A stretch of DNA of 33,248 bases from an uncultured Caryophanales bacterium. Lineage in GTDB: Bacteria > Bacillota_I > Bacilli_A > RFN20 > CAG-826. Location: assembly GCA_947164155.1 (NCBI GenBank), contig CAMUVS010000008.1, positions 1-33,248 of the forward strand, read 5' to 3'. Below are positions 1 through 6,833 of the stretch, in pieces. The notes beneath the pieces are model-generated. The model searched no databases, had not been told where the DNA came from, and worked only from the letters and a program-made list of their open reading frames with translations. How positions within the stretch are numbered: the stretch's first letter is position 1; each line of letters starts with the position of its first letter. The position numbers and the translations under genes were made by a program.

Positions 1-55
1 AGTACTCCGGTCTCCAAAACCGTTAATGTGGGTTCGATTCCTACTACCCCTGCCA
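1..55 (+). tRNA. tRNA-Trp (CCA anticodon), 5' end truncated by window start
   Basis: Anticodon loop CTCCAAA, T-arm GGTTCGATTCC, acceptor strand ending ...CCCCTGCCA. Confidence 0.85.
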
Positions 56-69
56 ATTATTGATTACTA

Positions 70-98
70 GCTGATATTCGAAAATATCGGCTTTTTTA
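70..98 (+). terminator. Rho-independent terminator downstream of the tRNA
   Basis: GCTGATATT-cgaa-AATATCGGC stem followed by TTTTTT. Confidence 0.75.
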
Positions 99-198
99 TT
101 TCGAATCAATCACTCCTATATAAAGATTATTAAAAATTTATTAGAATAATTGAGCAACTATCTATGTCTAGATTGTCATATATAATGAGAGGAGCAAG

Positions 199-696
199 AT
201 GTCTGTCTCAAAGAAAACCGTCCTAGGATTCATTAACGGGAATCAAGAGGCAATTAGCAAAGTCTATTTTGAATACAAAAATCTCATGTACTTTGTAATT
301 GCAAATTACATCATTAGCAAAAACGATGCTGACGATGTTTTTAGTGAAGCATTTACCAAGGCATTAGAAAATAAGAGCAAGATTAAAGACACCAATAATC
401 TCAAATCTTATCTCTGCTCTATCGCTAAAAATGAGGCTATTAATTATCTCAAAAAAGAAAAGCAAATTATTGCTCTTGATACAATCGACGAGATGTATGG
501 CGAAGATGATCTTCATAACGCTCTATTAAATGACATTGAACCTCTCTTAAGTAATAAGGAAACAATTATTGTTTACTACCGAGCGGTCTTTGATTATTCC
601 TGGTCTGAAATCGTTGAACTTACTGGTATCCCAGAAAGTACTGCGAGAAGGATTTATACGAATGTCAAAGAAAGACTCAGAAAGGAATTATTATGA
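199..696 (+). CDS. ECF-type sigma-70 family RNA polymerase sigma factor
   Basis: 165 aa; region-2-like NDADDVFSEAFTKALENKSKIKDTNNLKSYLCSIAKNEAINYLKKEK and region-4 HTH YSWSEIVELTGIPESTARRIYTNVKERLRKELL; SD gagagg upstream. Confidence 0.85.
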   Translation: MSVSKKTVLGFINGNQEAISKVYFEYKNLMYFVIANYIISKNDADDVFSEAFTKALENKSKIKDTNNLKSYLCSIAKNEAINYLKKEKQIIALDTIDEMYGEDDLHNALLNDIEPLLSNKETIIVYYRAVFDYSWSEIVELTGIPESTARRIYTNVKERLRKELL

Positions 697-2042
697 GTTT
701 TGAAAAGAAAATGAAACAAAGAGGAAACCGAAATATCGACGCAAAAACCCCAAATTTATATGAAAAACCACATCGTTCTTTCCCGTTATGGGCAAAGATT
801 GCGATACTTAGCGGTACAGCAGTTTTAGCAACCGCGATTACTTTAGCGATGGTGATTCCAAATCTCAATTCAGTCCAAAAAACACTTGCTCCCAAATATA
901 ACACTGACTATTTTGCTGCTGCTCCTAAAGCAAACGCAATTCAAAGCGTTGATGCTTCTGCTGTGAGCCGTACCGCCACTAAGACATTGCAGAATTTAGA
1001 TGCCTATTTTGCAAAAGAGAATAATAAGAACTACGTCTTGTCACCTGCTTCTTATTTATTAGCAGCCTCTGCAGTAGCAGCGGTATCCGACGGATTTGAT
1101 TTAAGTGCCTTTGGGTTAGTGGACGCTAGTAAAGACACCAAAGCCTTACTAGAATCTTGGAACTTCTTATATAATTATAAAACCCAATATGAAGAAGCTT
1201 TTTGTGAATTTGATAGTGGTGTTCTCCATCAACAAGTAGGTGGAACTTATCGCTTTGATGAAGAAAAGAGAAAAGCTATCGCTGATGACTATATCGCTAC
1301 CTCGGTAGCATCTTTAAAAGATTATCACGCGCAAGCGACAGATTATTTCCATAATCATATTGGTTTAACTATTCCAATTCCTGATCCACAATGTATCTCT
1401 GATAGTGTTATCACCTATGGTGCGTTAAAGATGAAAGACTATGTTCCTAATGGATTCGGATCAGCAAAAAACGATTTCTATGTTGATGGCAAAACCATTC
1501 AAGTTGATACTCGTGAGTTTGGTTCTACCCTTTTTCCTTTAACTCTCCCATATTACGAAGGCACTAATTATCAAGCATTTAAAATGCTTATTGAACACAC
1601 CAGTTTGTTATTCATCTTACCAAATGAAGGCGTTTCTCTAGAAAGTATCTCTGTCAGTGAAGCCTATTCCTCATTTATGGCGAATAAAAAACTTTATAAC
1701 GCTGTTGGTTATGTTCCTTACTTCCATTTAGAAACATTCGCGGAAGATTTAACTAATGCGATGAAATCTAAACTCACAGGTCAGGAAGTATTCTTCTCTA
1801 AATTACTCGCGGATGATGTGCACAATGATTTAATGCTATCAAGCGTATTACAAACATCTGATTTTGAATTCAATAGATATGGTGTATCTGGTGAAAGTAT
1901 TACCGTGATGGAATATGATACTTCGCCAGAGCCAGAAGAACATGAAGTCATCGAACTAAAAGTTGATCGCCCATTCTATGCGATATCATTAAAGGATGAT
2001 TTCCCATTATTTGTAAATAAAGTGAATGACCCATCTAAATAA
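693..2042 (+). CDS. Single-pass membrane protein with extracytoplasmic serpin-like domain (putative anti-sigma partner)
   Basis: Short basic N-terminus, TM WAKIAILSGTAVLATAITLAMVIP, then serpin-like blocks NYVLSPASYLLAASAVAAVSDG, LPYYEGTNYQAFKML...LLFILPNEG and C-terminal VDRPFYAISLKDDFPLFVNKVNDP; start overlaps the sigma stop codon (ATGA). Confidence 0.72.
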   Translation: MSFEKKMKQRGNRNIDAKTPNLYEKPHRSFPLWAKIAILSGTAVLATAITLAMVIPNLNSVQKTLAPKYNTDYFAAAPKANAIQSVDASAVSRTATKTLQNLDAYFAKENNKNYVLSPASYLLAASAVAAVSDGFDLSAFGLVDASKDTKALLESWNFLYNYKTQYEEAFCEFDSGVLHQQVGGTYRFDEEKRKAIADDYIATSVASLKDYHAQATDYFHNHIGLTIPIPDPQCISDSVITYGALKMKDYVPNGFGSAKNDFYVDGKTIQVDTREFGSTLFPLTLPYYEGTNYQAFKMLIEHTSLLFILPNEGVSLESISVSEAYSSFMANKKLYNAVGYVPYFHLETFAEDLTNAMKSKLTGQEVFFSKLLADDVHNDLMLSSVLQTSDFEFNRYGVSGESITVMEYDTSPEPEEHEVIELKVDRPFYAISLKDDFPLFVNKVNDPSK

Positions 2043-2246
2043 AAAGCCCATCCAATTATTTTTGCTGAGTATATCTTGTGCTCTTATTAAAATAAGGATA
2101 GATTGGAGAAATATATGCTAGCTTATTATTTAACATTCTCTTACCCAGATGGCTACAGTGGAGAAGATAATTTTGAGTAGGGGTATGAAGCAAAGCCTAA
2201 GGGTATGAAGCCACAGGTTTTGTATTAAAATAGTTCTACAATGCCA

Positions 2247-2287
2247 AAATCGTATAAATGTGTCGATACATTTCGGCACTTTTTTAT
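2247..2287. terminator. Probable terminator hairpin between the convergent serpin and TetR genes
   Basis: TGCCAAAATCGTAT ... ATACATTTCGGCA imperfect inverted repeat followed by a T-rich run. Confidence 0.5.
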
Positions 2288-2295
2288 AACTAGAA

Positions 2296-2919
2296 TTACA
2301 TTGCTTTCATCATTGACAAACTAATCTTAGCTAATAAACGACAAATCTTTTTAATGTCTTCTTTTACTTTTTTCTTACTCCTATTAGTTTTTAATTGTTC
2401 AGCGTAGTAAATACATGAATTATATAATCCTTCAAAGAAGAAGATCGCTATATAATCGCTAGGAATATCATAGCCTTCAGAATTTACTGTTTCAGACGTA
2501 TATGCTTTGTAATTGTTAAATAAAGCAGTTTTAAATATCTCTAGAGGAAGAGTTTCACCTTTATAAGTGAGATTAGCAATTTGATTATAATGTTTTCCTG
2601 CCCAGTTATAAGTAGCCACTAAAGCTTGATATTCAATTTCTTCTACATCTTTCTCTTTTCTTAATATCTTAGCGTAATCCTCGTTATATTCTGTATTGAT
2701 TAAATCAATAGAGGCTTCCGCTAATAAAGCTTCTTTATTTTTATAGTATTTATAAAAAGTCATTTTTGTTTTATTTGCTACAGCGCATATCTCGTTAATT
2801 GTGATATCGTGGTAGTTCTTATTTTCTAATAATTCAAATAAAGCGTTTGCGAATTCTTTTTTAGTTTTAACTCTGTTTCCCATATCTATACATCTTTCTA
2901 CTTTTATATTATAAAACAA
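2296..2919 (-). CDS. TetR/AcrR family transcriptional regulator (start more likely at 2883, MGNRVKTK)
   Basis: N-terminal HTH: KTKKEFANALFELLENKNYHDITINEICAVANKTKMTFYKYYKNKEALLAEA. Confidence 0.85.
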   Translation of the reverse strand: MFYNIKVERCIDMGNRVKTKKEFANALFELLENKNYHDITINEICAVANKTKMTFYKYYKNKEALLAEASIDLINTEYNEDYAKILRKEKDVEEIEYQALVATYNWAGKHYNQIANLTYKGETLPLEIFKTALFNNYKAYTSETVNSEGYDIPSDYIAIFFFEGLYNSCIYYAEQLKTNRSKKKVKEDIKKICRLLAKISLSMMKAM

Positions 2920-2998
2920 ATAAGTTTACTTTAAATATGTAAAAGTATAGTTTTGTATCTTTTTCTTGAATATATTATTTTGATTTATTACTTTATTA

Positions 2999-3013
2999 GT
3001 GAGTATAACTCAC
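2999..3013. promoter_or_regulatory. 15-bp palindrome, candidate operator for the adjacent TetR regulator
   Basis: GTGAGT-ATA-ACTCAC perfect 6-bp arms in the divergent intergenic region. Confidence 0.45.
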
Positions 3014-3063
3014 AAATTTATTTATGCTATGCGCGTAAATAATTAAAACCAGGAGGTGTCCAT

Positions 3064-6000
3064 ATGAATAGACACATACAAAAATTATCAATTACTCTTA
3101 TCTCGTTAACGATGGTCCTATCTGGATGCGGCAAGGCCGATCCTGATAACCACTCATGGGTCATTGATAATCAGGCTATTGAAAATGCTATACCGCTAAA
3201 TTCGTTGATTGTCTCACACGAGCGCGATTTAGTTGTGCGTCTTGAAGCAGAAGGAGTGACATTTAATTCCAACTTCACAAAAGATGCGATTCTTATTCGT
3301 GATATGGGATTAGAGTTACCTAATCAAAAAGGGGATAACACTTTAACATATGATGAAATCAAGGCTGTTTCTCTTTCCGATTACTCTGCTAATGTTGTTT
3401 CCTCTGGTAGTGCCATTGAAATTACTATTCCTAAAAATCTAAAAGAATCCTCATTTGGAGCGATTATTGCCCCTTACGCTACTGATAAAAGAGTTATGGC
3501 TTATGCCTCTTTTTCTGGCTCTGAATCTGTAATTTCATTAAGTGAAGGTAAATTTGAGCAAATTGGTGCCGATTATGTTGGTGGTTATGACTATAATCAT
3601 ACATTTGTCTTTAAATACGAAGAACTCACATTAAGTGAAGATTTCGATGTTGAAGATATATCTTTACTTGGCTCTTTTGAAAATTGGATTGTTAAAGATA
3701 TTCACACTGATACAGAGGGCGTTATCATTTTAGAAACTTGTGGTTATCCTTCTAGCGAAGAAAGTGGTGCGATTGTTTTTGATGATAGCACTTTCGTTGA
3801 AGAAAGAGGAGGAGCCTTCTCTTATCGTGTTTTATATCCAAGTGCTGCTTTAGTTGAAAATTCTGTTCGATTTAATGAGGAAGATAAAACGTTCTCTTTC
3901 GATGTTGTATTAATTGACTGTGAAATTAAAAAAGATTTCTCACTTAAAGATTTGACATTAATCGATGGATTTACTATTAATGAAGCACATTATGTCGCGG
4001 AAACAAAAACCGCTTCATATGTCTTAGATGCAGAAGAATATAATTCCTTAACTGAAGTTATCGCCGAACTTGAACAACTTACAATCTCAATTGGTGGTGA
4101 ATTTAACCAAGAAGTAGCCTTTGATTTCCATGAACCAGAAGTGTTCGCGATTGCGTCTAATGAAAATAAAAAAGTTAGTATTGACCTTTATTCACTTGAT
4201 GGAGAACTCACTTTAGATAAGTCCGCTCTTACAATTGATGCAGAATTCTCTGCTGATGAAGACGAAGAAGAATTACTTCCTTTAGATGAGGCTACTCTTA
4301 CTAAAGTTGGAAAAGGATATCGATTAACTTGGGAAAAAGAAATTGATTACCCAGTTTATGGAACACTCACTATTGATTCTGTTGATGTTTCTTATCCTAA
4401 TGGAAATAAGTTTACAGTTGTAGGTTCTAGTATCGACTTTGGATGCGATTATTATCAAGTTGATTCCGAACAAAATAGATTATTAAAATCTGCAATCTAT
4501 AGATACGTCACCCCAACTAGCTTAGCGAGTATGGATGATATATATGTTCAATATGCATATGACTCTTCCCTTGAAGATAAATCAACAGCGATTGGCGCTG
4601 TTAATGCTACTGTTCAAACAGCGTTAACTGTTCTTTCTGTTGCTTTTGAACTCGCTGCTTCAGAACTTAGCAAGATTGCCTGTGGTGGTATTATTGGTGT
4701 GCTTTTAGGAGCGCTAGGTCTTGCTGGTGCCGCTGCTGCTCTTGATCCAACTGCAGCCATGTTACAAGAAATTCTTAATGTTGTTTCGGGAATTAATGAA
4801 ACTGTAAAAAGAATGGAAAAGACTTTGTCTGAAGTCTCTTATAAGACCGATATGGTACTTTTAAGAGAAAGACTTAATTCTGATGAAAATAAACTCATCG
4901 CGTTACGTGCACGTCAATTAGAATTCCAATCTGAAGATGCAAAAGTTACACAATATGAAAGGAAAATGCTTACTGTTGCCAATCGTTATCTCACATCTAT
5001 TTTCGATGGAAACACTAATAAAAAATCTAGTAAATATAAAGCGCCTTATGACTATAACGTTGTCGTTGTAGAAGGCAAAAATAAAAAGGGAGAACCTGAA
5101 AAAACATCAACAATTTTACTTGATGATGATAGCTTTGATGAAACATTTGATGAAGGAACTATTGTCTCCTCATACGCTTTCTCTTTTGGAAACAAAAACA
5201 ATTTAAAAAACACTTTCAAAGATAATGCACTTCCAAAATATAAAAACAAAAAAACAGTTGATAAGGTAGTAGGAGAGGCTGCACTTAGCGACATTAAAGA
5301 CGCGATTAAAAACAATCTTATCACCTTCTCCACAAACGAATGGAGTGGTAGCCAAATTCCTGATGTTAGTGACGATGCAAAACTTGAAGCAGTTGCAAAA
5401 GATGTCTATCGTGCTTTATATCTTTTTGCCGAACGTGAAGCATTACGTGACGTTGATGGCGAATCCTTTGTTCTTCAAGCTGTTGATTATATGCAACGTT
5501 TCTCTGGCACTGGAAGTTATACTAGACCTGCTGCTGATATTGACTACGAGATGCTCAAACTTACATATGGTTTCCAATCCGAAGCAGAAGATAAAATCCA
5601 TAATTACCGTATCACCACTGCTGATCGTTTGCTTAAAATTTATAACCTCGCGACAACAATCTGCGCAATTGATCCAGACATTTCTTCTTATGGCGATTTA
5701 ACTAAAGCCTATAAAGCTTCGATTGCTTACCTAAATCAAAACAAAATGGTGAAAGGTGAAGCAGAAAAAAGAGCAGTTATGGAAAGAAGCAAGCTTTCTT
5801 TTTACGATGCTAAACTTGATTACTGCTACGTCAGCGAAAGCTGGGTACGTGGTGGTCAATTAATGACTGGTTTTAAAGCGACTAGCGATAAAACTAAAGA
5901 AGGAAAGTGGCAAAACTTTGAAATCGCTGATGTCTCTGGCGAAATTAGAGGATCACTTCAATCAAATATGAATAATGTCACACCAATGAGCTCGGTCAAG

Positions 6001-6594
6001 CCATATTTGTTTGGCTTAGAAGATATGAGAGTTCTCTTAATTCGCAAACAGCAGAATTTCCCATCTTATTCTAATTTTAATTATTTAAAGGATAAGCTTG
6101 GTCTCATTAGGAATTACATGATAAATAATAACAATATCAATAGACGAGAATTCACAAATGAGGACGACATTACTAAAGCTATCTGTGCGACAAATCGATT
6201 TGTCTATGCTTATACAGGTTTTAGAGAATTAGGCACTCACACCGAAGGAGAATTTTACGCCTATTGTTCTAGAGGTTTTTCTAAAGAACAGGGCAAAAAT
6301 CCAAGCTATTTCTCACTTGACCAAAAGATTGCAGGGTTCCCAACAGACTCAAAACGTGAACTTAAATATTATCGTGGCTGGGGCTTAAAAGGCGAATTCA
6401 GCGATATTGAAAATATCATGAATGTTACTGCCTCTGGATATATGAATAGATTTGTCAATTATAATGAAGATCATGGCACCTGGAGAAATCCAGAAAACTG
6501 GGGCTTCAGTGAATTTAATAGTGTTGGTAATCTCTCACATCCAGAGTTTGTTGAAAGCATTCAGTTCTATTATTGTTTGATTAGGATGTATTAA
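3064..6594 (+). CDS. Very large (1176 aa) lipoprotein with beta-rich N-terminal half, hydrophobic Gly/Ala-rich central segment and helical C-terminal half
   Basis: Lipobox LSGC after signal peptide; central VQTALTVLSVAFELAASELSKIACGGIIGVLLGALGLAGAAAALDP followed by a coiled-coil-like stretch; SD aggaggtg. Confidence 0.8.
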   Translation: MNRHIQKLSITLISLTMVLSGCGKADPDNHSWVIDNQAIENAIPLNSLIVSHERDLVVRLEAEGVTFNSNFTKDAILIRDMGLELPNQKGDNTLTYDEIKAVSLSDYSANVVSSGSAIEITIPKNLKESSFGAIIAPYATDKRVMAYASFSGSESVISLSEGKFEQIGADYVGGYDYNHTFVFKYEELTLSEDFDVEDISLLGSFENWIVKDIHTDTEGVIILETCGYPSSEESGAIVFDDSTFVEERGGAFSYRVLYPSAALVENSVRFNEEDKTFSFDVVLIDCEIKKDFSLKDLTLIDGFTINEAHYVAETKTASYVLDAEEYNSLTEVIAELEQLTISIGGEFNQEVAFDFHEPEVFAIASNENKKVSIDLYSLDGELTLDKSALTIDAEFSADEDEEELLPLDEATLTKVGKGYRLTWEKEIDYPVYGTLTIDSVDVSYPNGNKFTVVGSSIDFGCDYYQVDSEQNRLLKSAIYRYVTPTSLASMDDIYVQYAYDSSLEDKSTAIGAVNATVQTALTVLSVAFELAASELSKIACGGIIGVLLGALGLAGAAAALDPTAAMLQEILNVVSGINETVKRMEKTLSEVSYKTDMVLLRERLNSDENKLIALRARQLEFQSEDAKVTQYERKMLTVANRYLTSIFDGNTNKKSSKYKAPYDYNVVVVEGKNKKGEPEKTSTILLDDDSFDETFDEGTIVSSYAFSFGNKNNLKNTFKDNALPKYKNKKTVDKVVGEAALSDIKDAIKNNLITFSTNEWSGSQIPDVSDDAKLEAVAKDVYRALYLFAEREALRDVDGESFVLQAVDYMQRFSGTGSYTRPAADIDYEMLKLTYGFQSEAEDKIHNYRITTADRLLKIYNLATTICAIDPDISSYGDLTKAYKASIAYLNQNKMVKGEAEKRAVMERSKLSFYDAKLDYCYVSESWVRGGQLMTGFKATSDKTKEGKWQNFEIADVSGEIRGSLQSNMNNVTPMSSVKPYLFGLEDMRVLLIRKQQNFPSYSNFNYLKDKLGLIRNYMINNNNINRREFTNEDDITKAICATNRFVYAYTGFRELGTHTEGEFYAYCSRGFSKEQGKNPSYFSLDQKIAGFPTDSKRELKYYRGWGLKGEFSDIENIMNVTASGYMNRFVNYNEDHGTWRNPENWGFSEFNSVGNLSHPEFVESIQFYYCLIRMY

Positions 6595-6648
6595 TCTAAA
6601 TAATACGATTTATAGATTTTCTAACTTTGGTATAGATTAAATCAAAGA

Positions 6649-6672
6649 TAAAGGGCTAGAAATAGCCTTTTA
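6649..6672 (+). terminator. Terminator-like hairpin after the large lipoprotein gene
   Basis: AAAGGGCTA-gaaa-TAGCCTTTT. Confidence 0.5.
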
Positions 6673-6833
6673 TTTATTTGCTGTATTTAACATATTTTTC
6701 AAAAATGTTAATATAGAACAATAATTATGAATACTTTAAATTCTTTGATTCCGATATCCTTTTATTCTCCATATGTTGGTGATGATCTTAATAACTATCA
6801 ATAAAATTGGAATACCTAAAGAAGATAATTAAT

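Noticed and set aside
677-904. Minus-strand ORF of 75 aa
   Set aside because: Antisense to the well-supported serpin gene start; composition is typical of a shadow ORF.
5052-5333. Minus-strand ORF of 93 aa inside the large lipoprotein gene
   Set aside because: Low-complexity Ser/Leu/Phe-rich translation typical of antisense of an AT-rich coding gene; no RBS noted.
5345-5701. 118-aa alternate-frame ORF within the large lipoprotein gene
   Set aside because: Fully nested in a longer, better-supported frame; no recognisable motif.
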